Source of the DNA: Legionella quateirensis
GTDB taxonomy: Bacteria > Pseudomonadota > Gammaproteobacteria > Legionellales > Legionellaceae
DNA length: 64,000 bases
Direction of reading: 5' to 3'
NCBI RefSeq assembly: GCF_001467955.1
Contig: NZ_LNYR01000048.1
Coordinates: 1-64,000 of the forward strand
The stretch's first letter is position 1. Each line of letters starts with the position of its first letter. The notes under the pieces were generated by a model. It was not told the DNA's origin and made no database searches. It saw only the letters and a program-made list of their open reading frames with translations. The translations under genes were made by a program, and so were the position numbers. Below, piece by piece: positions 19,021-28,291 of the stretch.

Positions 19021-20646
19021 ATGAGTTTATCATCACCAGGTGTGGGATCAGGGCTTGATGTAAAAACCTTAGTGGATGCATTAGTAAAAGCCGAAATTAC
19101 CCCTGCGCAAACACGACATGACAGACAGTTAACTGATGTAAGTACGGAATTATCCGCTATCGGACAATTGAAAAGCAGTTTATCAAACCTTCAGTCCTCC
19201 TTGACCAAATTATCTGACTTAAGTCAGTTCTATAATATGAAATATTCAATGAGCGACCAGGATTATTTTTCAACGAATATAACACCGCAGGCGACTAAAG
19301 GATCGTATCAGATTGAAGTTCAAAAAATGGCTCAACAACAAAGCCTTGCCAGCAACTATTTAACGAATACGGGCAGTGGTACTCTGACGATTAACTTTGG
19401 TACTTATAATAACGATAAAACCGTATTTACTCCCAACGCAACAGCCACTCCCCTATCAGTTACTATTGCACCGGGCAGCGATAGCCTTATCGCTGTTCGG
19501 GATGCGATTAATAATGCCGGTACATCAGTTACAGCGAGCATAGTTCAGGACAATCTCGGATCCCGACTCACCTTGACTTCGTCAAAAACAGGTGAAAATT
19601 ATGCCATGAAAATCAGTGGAGGAATTACTGCATTAAATTATGATCCTACAACGGGTGTCAATGCATTAACAGAAACTACAGGTGCTCAAAACAGTACAGT
19701 CAAAATTAATGGGTTAGTGCTTAACCAAAGCAGTAACCAGTTGCAGGATGCCATATCAGGTGTCACGCTCAACTTGAAAAAAGCTGAGATTGGAAAAATT
19801 ATCACGTTAACGGTAGATGATAATAAGGATCAGTTAACCAGTTTAATGAATGATTTTATTAAACAATACAACGACAGCATGACCTTCCTGACCAATTTGA
19901 CCGGATATAATTCTGGAACAAAACAAGCTGGTGTATTCCAGGGCGATCCGCAGTTTCGAAATCTGAAGCTTAATATCAACAGATGGGCAACCACCCCGAT
20001 AACCAATGGAAGCAGCCCAATTAAATCGCTGGCTGATTTGGGAATTACCACCAATAAACAAGGTTTATTGGAACTCAACCAGGATAAATATAAAAAAGCC
20101 CTTGAAAACAATTATAAGGACATTGGATCCTTGTTTGCAAAAACAGCAACAGCAACCGATCCGAACATTCGCATCAAATCAGTTAATACAAAAGTAAAAG
20201 CCGGCTCTTATGATGTAGCCCTGACTGAATTCACACCCGGTGTCAGTATGTCAGGAACCATCGGCTCTCTTCCAGCTAATTCCGCAGATGGCGTCACTTT
20301 GAAAGGCACTGGCGAACTTAACGGATTATCAGTGAACATCCTGTCAGGTTCTACAGGAGCACGTGGTCAGGTAGTAGTAACCGATGGAATTGCAGTATTA
20401 ATGAATTCGTTTTTAGACTCGTACATGAGTTCCAAAGGGGATTTGAATATTAGAGCGGAGCAATTAAATAACCAGGTGAAACAATTAGGAAAAGTTCAGG
20501 ATGGAATCGATACCCGCAGTAACTCCATTCAAACCAGGTATTTAAAACAATTTACCGCTTTGGATGAATTACTCTCACGACTTCAAAATACCAGTGGCTT
20601 TTTGACCCAGCAATTAGCCAATTTACCGCAAATCAAAATAAAATGA
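19021..20646 (+). CDS. fliD: Flagellar filament capping protein
   Basis: This 541-residue cap protein (HAP2) folds flagellin monomers at the growing tip. The N-terminus SSPGVGSGLDVKTLVDALVKAE is the diagnostic FliD_N motif. The C-terminal FliD_C region has the heptad-type segment around residues 475-540 (LNNQVKQLGKVQDGIDTRSN). The length is usual. It is 59 bases after flaG and 10 bases before fliS, consistent with a fliD-fliS transcript. Confidence 0.97.
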   Translation: MSLSSPGVGSGLDVKTLVDALVKAEITPAQTRHDRQLTDVSTELSAIGQLKSSLSNLQSSLTKLSDLSQFYNMKYSMSDQDYFSTNITPQATKGSYQIEVQKMAQQQSLASNYLTNTGSGTLTINFGTYNNDKTVFTPNATATPLSVTIAPGSDSLIAVRDAINNAGTSVTASIVQDNLGSRLTLTSSKTGENYAMKISGGITALNYDPTTGVNALTETTGAQNSTVKINGLVLNQSSNQLQDAISGVTLNLKKAEIGKIITLTVDDNKDQLTSLMNDFIKQYNDSMTFLTNLTGYNSGTKQAGVFQGDPQFRNLKLNINRWATTPITNGSSPIKSLADLGITTNKQGLLELNQDKYKKALENNYKDIGSLFAKTATATDPNIRIKSVNTKVKAGSYDVALTEFTPGVSMSGTIGSLPANSADGVTLKGTGELNGLSVNILSGSTGARGQVVVTDGIAVLMNSFLDSYMSSKGDLNIRAEQLNNQVKQLGKVQDGIDTRSNSIQTRYLKQFTALDELLSRLQNTSGFLTQQLANLPQIKIK

Positions 20647-20656
20647 GACTATACTT

Positions 20657-21070
20657 ATGAAAAATCCATATACGCAAGTTTCAAATCAATATAAATCAAT
20701 AGAACTACAAACTCGTATTGATACAGCATCCCCACATGAACTAATTGAGTTATTGCTGCAAGGGGCGCGATCACATATTGCCACTGCCCAGGGTAATATT
20801 CAAAGAAATCAGATTAAGGATAAAGGAGAACACATTGGGAAAGCGATCAGTATTGTAGAGGGTTTAAAATCAAGTTTAAACCAGGATCAAGGCGGTGAAA
20901 TCGCAGTAAATCTGCTTAAAATATACGACTATATCCAACATATATTGTTAAAAGCCAATTTGAACAATGATGAAGATTTATTAGCTCAATCCAATATGTT
21001 ACTCGCCGAAATCCACCAAGCCTGGCAAGCAATTAATTCAAGTACGGAATCCCCGGAAATCCCGAAATAA
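20657..21070 (+). CDS. fliS: Flagellar secretion chaperone FliS
   Basis: This 137-residue helical protein binds the flagellin C-terminus and stops early polymerisation in the cytoplasm. It shows the family start NPYTQVSNQYKSIELQTRIDTASPHELIELLLQGA, broken by the typical helix pattern, and a conserved end (LLAEIHQAWQAI). It is the last gene of the flagellar group here. Confidence 0.95.
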   Translation: MKNPYTQVSNQYKSIELQTRIDTASPHELIELLLQGARSHIATAQGNIQRNQIKDKGEHIGKAISIVEGLKSSLNQDQGGEIAVNLLKIYDYIQHILLKANLNNDEDLLAQSNMLLAEIHQAWQAINSSTESPEIPK

Positions 21071-21084
21071 AATGCTTAATACTG

Positions 21085-21111
21085 TAAAGTAAATATACTT
21101 TTTGCCGCTAT
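21085..21111 (+). promoter_or_regulatory. Predicted sigma-28 promoter of the L,D-transpeptidase gene
   Basis: TAAAGTAA at 21085-21092, an 11-base spacer, then GCCGCTAT at 21104-21111. Six of eight bases match in each half of TAAAGTTT-N11-GCCGATAA, and the spacing is exact. The -10 ends 32 bases before the ATG of the next gene. This would put that gene in the FliA regulon with flaA. Confidence 0.7.
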
Positions 21112-21143
21112 ACAATATACGATGAATAAAGATTGAAATCATT

Positions 21144-21878
21144 ATGAATAAAATTTTGATATCAATAGCCGCATTTATAGGATTCATGCTGAGTGTTCAA
21201 AACAGCTTTGCCTATGTTCGTTACGGTGAGACTTTATGCAATAAGCCGGATTATTTTTGTATGAAAATCAAAAATGGGGAAAGCTGGGAAGAATTGTTTC
21301 CCAATATTGAAGAAAGAGATATTGTCCGACGCATTAACCGTATGAACATCAGTTTAAAACAAGGAATGATAATTGCCATTCCGAAAAACATAGAACGTTT
21401 AACCATATATGATGTATCTCCCTTCCCCCGTTATATAGAATCTGATGGTGAAAAAACAATCTATGTTAGCCAAAAAAAACTGGCATGGGGAGCTTATGAT
21501 GAAGACGGAGAATTGCTCTGGTGGGGACCAATTTCTTCAGGAATAGGAAGTTGTAAAGTTGCAGGAGGATGTGGTACACCAACAGGATCATTTCGAATTA
21601 TTAGGAAACAGGATATAGATTGCGTATCTACGGTTTTCCCTCGAAGAGCTAATGGGGAAAGCGGAGGCGCATTAATGCCCTATTGCATGCACTTTTTTAG
21701 AGGATTTGCCTTACACGGCAGCTATGATGTTCCTGGCTATAGAGCAAGTCATGGTTGTGTTCGAATGTTCATTGAAGATGCTCGATGGCTCAACGAAGAG
21801 TTTATTGATTTACCTGGAGGAGGAATGAAAGGAACACGCGTTGTTCTTGATGCTCCAGATGATCCTAACGAACAATAA
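21144..21878 (+). CDS. Exported L,D-transpeptidase (YkuD), enhanced-entry EnhA-like
   Basis: This 244-residue protein has a signal peptide (ILISIAAFIGFMLSVQNSFA), a LysM-like segment (residues ~30-95), and a YkuD domain with the catalytic motif HGSYDVPGYRASHGCVRM near residue 192, holding the His and Cys of the active site. YkuD enzymes make 3-3 peptidoglycan cross-links or attach proteins to the wall. Legionella proteins of this type are often labelled enhanced entry protein EnhA. The gene lies 73 bases after fliS behind its own sigma-28-like promoter, suggesting transmissive-phase expression with flagella. Confidence 0.88.
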   Translation: MNKILISIAAFIGFMLSVQNSFAYVRYGETLCNKPDYFCMKIKNGESWEELFPNIEERDIVRRINRMNISLKQGMIIAIPKNIERLTIYDVSPFPRYIESDGEKTIYVSQKKLAWGAYDEDGELLWWGPISSGIGSCKVAGGCGTPTGSFRIIRKQDIDCVSTVFPRRANGESGGALMPYCMHFFRGFALHGSYDVPGYRASHGCVRMFIEDARWLNEEFIDLPGGGMKGTRVVLDAPDDPNEQ

Positions 21879-22105
21879 GTGCCCACATTCAACTTAATAG
21901 ACAAATAATGTTCAAGCTGTTACTATTTTAATAAGTGATATTTACCTGCATATATGCTAACTTATAAAGTTGACTTTGTGATTAAAAAAACTGCACTTTT
22001 GACGGAGCGCAAGGGATCTCATAACCCCGTCGTTTATCGATTGTTTTCGGTCTGTAAATCTCGCAAAATCATATTACCTGGGTAAATCTGGAGAACAATA
22101 AAATA

Positions 22106-23407
22106 ATGGCTCATTATAATACACAGTCAAAATCTATGCAGACCACTACCATCCAATTATTAATGCCCTGGATAGTATGGGGTTTAGGATGCATGTTTTA
22201 TTTTTATGAGTGCCTGTTACAAGTTTCCCCCAGTGTCATGAGCAATGAATTAATGAGAGATTTCTCAGTCACCAGTCATACCTTAGGTATTTTATCAGGA
22301 ATTTATTTTTACTCTTATGCCGCGATGCAATTACCTGGTGGTGTATTAATGGATTATTTTGGTCCTCATCGCCTTCTTACACTAGCTACTGTAGTCTGTG
22401 CATTAAGTACTATTGCTTTTGGGATGACCGATAATTTTTTTATGGCATGCATTGCTCGCTTAATGATTGGTTTTGGTTCTGCTTTCGCAGCTGTTGGTAC
22501 AATGAAGTTAGCAGCAAACTGGTTCCCTGCACAAAAATTCGCATTATTAACAGGGCTGATGGTCACCATAGGAATGTTAGGAGCCATAGGTGGAGAAGCA
22601 CCTCTTGCGCTGTTAATTGATAACTTTGGCTGGCGTCACAGCATGATTATCATGGGAACAATTGGATTACTCCTGGCTATTTTACTTATTTTAATCGCCA
22701 GAGATACACCCAAAAATTACACTCCTCCGGTTCACCAACATCCTGTTGAAGAAGAAGAGCGCTTATTACCCAGTTTATTTGCCTTGATCAAAAACAAACA
22801 ACTTTGGCTGGTAGCTACTTATGGTGGTCTGATGTACATGGCTACTCCAGTATTTTGCGGTCTTTGGGGCGTTCCATTCCTGATGAACAAAATGTTAATT
22901 GCCAAATCTACCGCTGCCAATTATATCTCACTGGTATTTATCGGCTGGGCTATTGCAAGTCCACTATGGGGTATATTTTCTAACCGCATCGGTCTGCGAA
23001 AACCTCCTATGTATATCGGCTGTGTGGGAGCATTAATCTGCTCAAGCCTCTTTATTTTTGCTCCTGTCAGCTCATCAACCGTTATGGAGTTACTGCTCTT
23101 TACTTTTGGTATTTTTTCTGCTGGCTTTCTGCCTGCATTCTCTGTGGCAAAAGAATTATGTAACAAAAAATACGTTGCGACAGGTCTCAGCTTTATGAAT
23201 ATGATGAATATGGTGGGAATTGCTCTGGTGCAACCACTGATAGGATACGTTCTTGATACAATGTGGCAAGGTGAAATGAACGGTACAGTTCGACTTTACC
23301 CGCTTGTAGCTTATCACACGGCTTTGGCAATTCTGCCTTTGGGTATGATCATAGCGTTACTTATTTTACCAAAAATTAAAGAAACCTATTGCCAAAGTGT
23401 ACATTAA
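22106..23407 (+). CDS. Major facilitator superfamily transporter
   Basis: This 433-residue membrane protein has about 12 hydrophobic helices and MFS-type signatures ([14 protein letters not shown] between helices 2 and 3, and the matching [12 protein letters not shown] after helix 8). The substrate cannot be told from sequence. It resembles the many Legionella MFS proteins of the Pht type, which import nutrients such as amino acids or nucleosides, but that grouping is only suggestive. An in-frame ATG at 22136 is a possible alternative start. The 227-base gap upstream holds a short stretch (22001-22020) like the dispersed repeat at 33-115. Confidence 0.88.
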   Translation: MAHYNTQSKSMQTTTIQLLMPWIVWGLGCMFYFYECLLQVSPSVMSNELMRDFSVTSHTLGILSGIYFYSYAAMQLPGGVLMDYFGPHRLLTLATVVCALSTIAFGMTDNFFMACIARLMIGFGSAFAAVGTMKLAANWFPAQKFALLTGLMVTIGMLGAIGGEAPLALLIDNFGWRHSMIIMGTIGLLLAILLILIARDTPKNYTPPVHQHPVEEEERLLPSLFALIKNKQLWLVATYGGLMYMATPVFCGLWGVPFLMNKMLIAKSTAANYISLVFIGWAIASPLWGIFSNRIGLRKPPMYIGCVGALICSSLFIFAPVSSSTVMELLLFTFGIFSAGFLPAFSVAKELCNKKYVATGLSFMNMMNMVGIALVQPLIGYVLDTMWQGEMNGTVRLYPLVAYHTALAILPLGMIIALLILPKIKETYCQSVH

Positions 23408-23441
23408 TGAAATAATACGGCGTTTTAAAAGTAGAATGAAT

Positions 23442-24785
23442 ATGGCTAAAAAATTATATATTAAAACCAATGGTTGCCAAATGAATGAATACGATTCATC
23501 AAAAATGGCAGAAGTCTTAATGGAATCTCATGGTTTGGTTAAGACAGATCAAGTAGACGATGCGGATGTCATATTGCTGAATACCTGCTCTATCAGGGAA
23601 AAAGCACAAGAAAAAGTATTTTCTCAGTTAGGTCAATGGCGAGAATATAAAGCAAAAAATCCTCATGTCGTTATAGGTGTCGGAGGATGTGTTGCCAGTC
23701 AGGAAGGGGCTGATATTATCAAAAGAGCTCCCTTCGTTGATATTGTTTTTGGTCCTCAAACATTGCACAGACTCCCTGCTCTGCTTAACGAACGTCTTGA
23801 AAAAAACAAATCGGTTGTAGATATCAGCTTCCCTGAAATTGAAAAATTTGATCATCTACCTGCCCCTCGGGCTGAGGGTCCAACTGCATTTGTATCCATT
23901 ATGGAAGGTTGCAGTAAATATTGCAGCTTCTGCGTGGTTCCATACACCCGTGGCGAAGAAATCAGCAGACCATTTGATGATGTGCTTGCCGAATGTTACC
24001 AGCTTGCGGCACAAGGCGTAAGAGAAATCAATTTACTGGGACAAAATGTAAATGATTATCGTGGTAAGATGGAACAAGGTGAAACCGCTGATCTGGCACT
24101 TTTAATACATTATATTGCTGCAATTGAGGGAATAGGCAGAATTCGGTTTACTACGTCTCATCCTTTAGCTTTTTCAGATAATCTAATCAATGCCTATGCT
24201 GAAGTTCCTGAACTTGCCAATCACTTGCATCTCCCCGTTCAAAGTGGATCCGATCGTATATTAGGATTAATGAAACGCGGTTATACAGCATTGGAATTTA
24301 AATCTAAAATCAGAAAATTACGCAAAGTTCGTCCTGATATCCGATTATCAACCGATATAATCGTAGGTTTTCCGGGTGAAACTGATAAAGATTTCCAGGA
24401 CACTATGGATTTGGTTCATGAAATTGGATTTGATACTTCATTCAGTTTCATTTACAGCCCAAGACCGGGTACACCGGCTGCAAATTTGCCCGATGACACC
24501 CCTCTGGACGTTAAAAAGCAACGTTTGCAAATACTGCAAAACCGATTGCTCATGAATGCTGCTCGATACAGTCAATCCATGATAGGCACTACCCAAAGAA
24601 TTTTGGTTACCGGATTTTCTAAAAAAGATAATAATCAGTTGGCCGGTCGTACTGAATGCAATCGTGTAGTAAATTTCGAAGGACCGGAACATCTCATTGG
24701 TCAATTTGTTGCACTACAGATTACTGATGCCTTGCCTAACTCGTTAAGAGGACGCCTAACTGAAGTCGAGATGCAACCAGCCTGA
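23442..24785 (+). CDS. miaB: tRNA-2-methylthio-N6-isopentenyladenosine synthase
   Basis: This 447-residue radical-SAM methylthiotransferase modifies A37 of tRNAs reading UNN codons. It has the N-terminal UPF0004 domain ([19 protein letters not shown], with further cysteines in LLNTCSIRE and GGCVASQ), the radical SAM cluster [12 protein letters not shown] near residue 155, and a C-terminal TRAM domain (TQRILVTG to the end). The start at 23442 matches homologues; an ATG six bases upstream and one at 23397 are less likely. Its stop overlaps the rluD start by one base. Confidence 0.96.
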   Translation: MAKKLYIKTNGCQMNEYDSSKMAEVLMESHGLVKTDQVDDADVILLNTCSIREKAQEKVFSQLGQWREYKAKNPHVVIGVGGCVASQEGADIIKRAPFVDIVFGPQTLHRLPALLNERLEKNKSVVDISFPEIEKFDHLPAPRAEGPTAFVSIMEGCSKYCSFCVVPYTRGEEISRPFDDVLAECYQLAAQGVREINLLGQNVNDYRGKMEQGETADLALLIHYIAAIEGIGRIRFTTSHPLAFSDNLINAYAEVPELANHLHLPVQSGSDRILGLMKRGYTALEFKSKIRKLRKVRPDIRLSTDIIVGFPGETDKDFQDTMDLVHEIGFDTSFSFIYSPRPGTPAANLPDDTPLDVKKQRLQILQNRLLMNAARYSQSMIGTTQRILVTGFSKKDNNQLAGRTECNRVVNFEGPEHLIGQFVALQITDALPNSLRGRLTEVEMQPA

Positions 24786-25750
24786 TGATAGAACACATAC
24801 AAAAACACATTAAAGTTCCTCGCGAGTATCACAGTCAACGTATCGACAGCGTACTCGCTCAATTGTTGCCAGATTATTCACGCTCTCAAATCAGCAACTG
24901 GATCAAATCGGGCGCTGTAACTTTAAATGAAAAACCCTGCAAACCCAAAGATAAAGCTCTGGATGGTGATTTGATCGAAATTCATGTTGATTTGAACACA
25001 ATTGATACTGATTTTACTCATTGCGAACCGGAAGATATTCCGCTTGATATCATTTATGAAGATGAGGACGTTCTGGTTCTAAATAAACCTGCAGGTTTAG
25101 TGGTCCATCCAGGAGCCGGTAATAAAGATCATACTCTCGTCAATGCATTGTTGCATCATGCGCCAGACCTTCAGCATTTGCCTCGAGCAGGAATTATCCA
25201 CCGTCTGGATAAAGATACAACAGGATTATTAATCGTAGCTAAATCATTAACAGCACATACATCATTAATTCGTCAAATGCAGGCAAGAGATATAAGCCGT
25301 CAATACATCACTCTGGTATTGGGACATGTGATATCCGGAGGCACTATTGATACAGGTTTTGGCAGACACCCCAGAAACCGACTTAAAATGACAGTCACTG
25401 GACAAGGAAGACAGGCGATAACTCATTACACAGTCAAAAAACAATATAATGAGTTTACCCTACTGGATGTCAGTCTGATGACAGGAAGAACCCATCAAAT
25501 CAGAGTTCACCTGGCTTATATCAATCATCCCGTGGTTGGAGACCAGCTTTATAATGGAAGAATGAGATTTCCATTAAATGCCAGCGATCAATTAAAAACA
25601 AGGCTTCAAAAATTTAAAAGACAAGCGCTTCATGCCTGCTCCATTACATTTTGTCATCCCAAAACAGAAGAAGAATTGACATTTAAAGCACCCATGCCTG
25701 ATGATTTTAAATTATTGCTTGAAACCCTGGATGAGCATTATGAATACTAA
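24785..25750 (+). CDS. rluD: 23S rRNA pseudouridine synthase RluD
   Basis: This 321-residue enzyme has an N-terminal S4 RNA-binding domain (RIDSVLAQLLPDYSRSQISN) and the catalytic motif GIIHRLDKDTTGLLIVAKS near residue 138, with the catalytic aspartate. RluD makes the pseudouridines at 1911, 1915 and 1917 of helix 69. Its start overlaps miaB and its end overlaps pgeF by 11 bases. Placement before pgeF is a common bacterial arrangement and supports RluD over the related RluC. Confidence 0.94.
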   Translation: MIEHIQKHIKVPREYHSQRIDSVLAQLLPDYSRSQISNWIKSGAVTLNEKPCKPKDKALDGDLIEIHVDLNTIDTDFTHCEPEDIPLDIIYEDEDVLVLNKPAGLVVHPGAGNKDHTLVNALLHHAPDLQHLPRAGIIHRLDKDTTGLLIVAKSLTAHTSLIRQMQARDISRQYITLVLGHVISGGTIDTGFGRHPRNRLKMTVTGQGRQAITHYTVKKQYNEFTLLDVSLMTGRTHQIRVHLAYINHPVVGDQLYNGRMRFPLNASDQLKTRLQKFKRQALHACSITFCHPKTEEELTFKAPMPDDFKLLLETLDEHYEY

Positions 25751-26480
25751 ATTAGCCAATTGGCCCGCCCCTTTAAATATTTCAGCCTTGAGTACAACTC
25801 GACTGTCAGGACATAGTTTACCGCCTTATAATGAAAACAATCTTGGATTTCATGTAGGTGATGATCCCAATCATGTCATGAAAAACAGACAACAGTTAAG
25901 AGAACAGCTCAAACTACCAGAAGAACCTGTCTGGTTGGAACAAACCCATAGCACAACGTGCATTATTCCGGAAAAAGACCTTAATCGATCTGCTGATGCG
26001 GCAATAACACGCTCTCCATTACATCCATTAGTCATTCTAACCGCAGATTGCCTTCCAATTACGTTGTGCAACATACAAGGTGATGAAATCGCCGCCATCC
26101 ATGCTGGATGGAAAGGACTATTTAATGGTATTGTAGAAAATACCCTGGCTAAAATGAACAGCCATACTTCAGATGTACTGGCATGGATTGGACCAGCAAT
26201 ATGCCAAAATTGTTATGAAGTTGGAGAAGAAGTATATCAATCCTTTACTGAGAAGTATCCTTTAAGTCATGTGGCATTTAAATCCACTGGCAGCAAATGG
26301 TTAGCAAATTTACCCAAAATTGCTAAGTTAATCCTTAATTTACATGGAGTAACGGCAGTTTATCAGTCGGATTTATGTACTTTTGAATTAAAAAATGACT
26401 TCTATTCCTATCGTAGACAGTCACAAACAGGTAGAATAGGTACCTTTATCTGGTTTAACGATCAACCTCGGGATGAATAA
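25740..26480 (+). CDS. pgeF: Polyphenol oxidase / purine nucleoside phosphorylase family, peptidoglycan editing factor (YfiH)
   Basis: This 246-residue protein belongs to the DUF152/laccase-like family, with conserved metal ligands in TADCLPITLC and HAGWKGLFNG and a later CFEVGEEV-type cysteine (QNCYEVGEEV). YfiH in E. coli prevents L-serine incorporation into muropeptides; the family has also been reported to act on purine nucleosides. The start at 25740 is preferred because it matches the family N-terminus; an upstream in-frame start lies inside rluD. The end overlaps the protease gene by eight bases. Confidence 0.92.
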   Translation: MNTKLANWPAPLNISALSTTRLSGHSLPPYNENNLGFHVGDDPNHVMKNRQQLREQLKLPEEPVWLEQTHSTTCIIPEKDLNRSADAAITRSPLHPLVILTADCLPITLCNIQGDEIAAIHAGWKGLFNGIVENTLAKMNSHTSDVLAWIGPAICQNCYEVGEEVYQSFTEKYPLSHVAFKSTGSKWLANLPKIAKLILNLHGVTAVYQSDLCTFELKNDFYSYRRQSQTGRIGTFIWFNDQPRDE

Positions 26481-27861
26481 AATGATAAAACACCTAAAAT
26501 TATTAGTAAGCACCTTACTCTTGTTAACAGTCTCGTTAGCTGTAAAAGCCGATGAGACTGCTGTTCCTAATTTGGCACCAGTATTAAAGAATATAATGCC
26601 AGCAATTGTTAATGTAGCAGTTCAAGGATATTTACCCAATGACGCATCGAATTCAGGGTCTGGCGGAGATGAAGAAGTCGCTCCAGACAACAGACGTCAG
26701 TCACGAGTACCGGACAAAGGCCGCAAATTTGAAAGCATTGGTTCTGGAGTAATCCTCGATCCCAAGTCAGGCATCATTGTGACAAATGACCATGTAATCC
26801 GTAATGCAAATTTGATTACTGTAACCCTGCAGGATGGCAGAAGATTGAAAGCTCGCTTGATTGGTGGAGATAGTGAAACTGATCTGGCCGTTCTAAAAAT
26901 TGACGCAAAAAATTTGAAATCGTTAGTCATTGGCGATTCTGATAACTTGCAAGTTGGTGATTTCGTAGTTGCAATCGGCAACCCCTTTGGATTAAATAGT
27001 TTTGGTAACAGCCAATCAGCTACTTTTGGTATTGTCAGCGCATTAAAACGCAGTGATCTGAATATTGAAGGTGTAGAAAACTTTATTCAGACCGATGCAG
27101 CCATTAATCCTGGCAATTCTGGCGGTGCTCTGGTTAACACTAAAGGCGAGTTAATAGGTATCAATACAGCCATCATTTCTCCTTACGGCGGTAATATCGG
27201 AATAGGATTCGCTATTCCTATTAATATGGTCAAGGATGTTACCCAACAAATTATTAAATTTGGCTCTATCCATAGAGGATTGATGGGCATCTTTGTACAA
27301 CACTTAACACCTGAATTAGCTCAATCCATGGGCTATCCCGAAGATTTTCAAGGTGCTCTGGTATCGCAGGTCAATGAAAATTCTCCAGCCGAAATTGCCG
27401 GATTAAAAGCAGGTGACATCATTGTTCAAATCAATGATACGAAAATTACTCAAGCGACCCAGGTTAAAACAACCATCAGTTTATTACGAGTAGGATCTAC
27501 TGCAAAAATCATGATTGTACGTGATAATAAGCCTCTTACTTTAAACGCTGAAGTTACTGATATCAAAAAACATGAGCAGAAACTGCAGTCCAATAATCCA
27601 TTCCTTTATGGACTGGCTCTGCGTAATTTCGAACAGGAATCACCACCGCACGGTAATGTTATTGGAGTACAGGTAGTAGGTGCATCTGAAAGCAGTGCTG
27701 GATGGCGCGCAGGTTTACGCCCAGGGGATATCATTATCTCTGCCAATAAAACTCCTATTAAAGATGTAAAAACGTTACAGTCCATTGCTCAAGATAAAAA
27801 ACAGCAATTGTTAGTTCAGGTATTACGCGGTCCAGGAGCGTTATTCCTGTTAATTGTATAG
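26473..27861 (+). CDS. degQ: Periplasmic serine protease of the HtrA (DegP/DegQ) family
   Basis: This 462-residue periplasmic protease-chaperone has a signal peptide (LKLLVSTLLLLTVSLAVKA) and a trypsin-like domain with His in VTNDHVI, Asp in ETDLAVLKI and Ser in NPGNSGGAL. Two PDZ domains follow (around residues 270-360 and 385-462). It degrades or refolds misfolded envelope proteins. Whether it is the DegP or the DegQ orthologue cannot be settled here; the length and short LA loop fit DegQ. An ATG at 26482 is an alternative start. It ends a four-gene overlapping run from miaB. Confidence 0.93.
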   Translation: MNKMIKHLKLLVSTLLLLTVSLAVKADETAVPNLAPVLKNIMPAIVNVAVQGYLPNDASNSGSGGDEEVAPDNRRQSRVPDKGRKFESIGSGVILDPKSGIIVTNDHVIRNANLITVTLQDGRRLKARLIGGDSETDLAVLKIDAKNLKSLVIGDSDNLQVGDFVVAIGNPFGLNSFGNSQSATFGIVSALKRSDLNIEGVENFIQTDAAINPGNSGGALVNTKGELIGINTAIISPYGGNIGIGFAIPINMVKDVTQQIIKFGSIHRGLMGIFVQHLTPELAQSMGYPEDFQGALVSQVNENSPAEIAGLKAGDIIVQINDTKITQATQVKTTISLLRVGSTAKIMIVRDNKPLTLNAEVTDIKKHEQKLQSNNPFLYGLALRNFEQESPPHGNVIGVQVVGASESSAGWRAGLRPGDIIISANKTPIKDVKTLQSIAQDKKQQLLVQVLRGPGALFLLIV

Positions 27862-27875
27862 TCCCTTATATTCAT

Positions 27876-27919
27876 TGCGCGGACATCAAACTTCCTTTAT
27901 TTGATGTCCGCGCATTTTA
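27876..27919 (+). terminator. Rho-independent terminator after the HtrA protease gene
   Basis: A perfect 15 bp stem, TGCGCGGACATCAAA at 27876-27890 against TTTGATGTCCGCGCA at 27900-27914, is followed by TTTTAT. It lies 15 bases after the stop codon. Confidence 0.92.
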
Positions 27920-27936
27920 TCCTTCCAAGATGTTCA

Positions 27937-28062
27937 TCATGTCCCTGATAGTTTATTAGCAGCAAAAATAACTTTTACGTTCTCCTGAAAACACAGCCGA
28001 ATCTTCCGCACATCTTCAATAAACCAGTCCAGCTCTGCTCTCTGACGTTCTGTAGAAATTCC
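27937..28062 (-). pseudogene. Remnant of a gene 3' end (about 41 codons, no start)
   Basis: On the minus strand an open stretch without a start codon encodes a protein-like, charged-helix tail (ERQRAELDWFIEDVRKIRLC ... VIFAANKLSGT) ending in TGA at 27937-27939. A stop codon closes it upstream at 28063-28065. The composition looks like real coding sequence, so I read it as the leftover C-terminus of a deleted gene. It lies in the 430-base gap between the protease terminator and the pyruvyl transferase gene, at the left edge of the accessory region. The parent family is not recognised. Confidence 0.4.
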
Positions 28063-28100
28063 TCAAGAAGTAATCAGTGATATGATCAAGTGACAGCACC

Positions 28101-28115
28101 TCGTTCAGGATGACG
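28101..28115. repeat. Partial end of the dispersed repeat
   Basis: TCGTTCAGGATGACG repeats the right end of the 83 bp palindromes at 33-115 and 3861-3943. The rest of the element is not recognisable. The remaining sequence of this gap (28116-28291) shows no gene. Confidence 0.4.
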
Positions 28116-28291
28116 TTTTTGAAATTAGAAAATTAAGAACTATGTTTTACCAGACTGTGTTGAGAATTCATCAAATGTATCCCAATGTAGAGCGACTTGT
28201 TCATAAACGTTCGACAAGCAAGTGTGACTAATGGCAGAACTATTAGTTATTTTTTTCTGCCACAGATCCAACACCGGCAGCAAGATCATAT

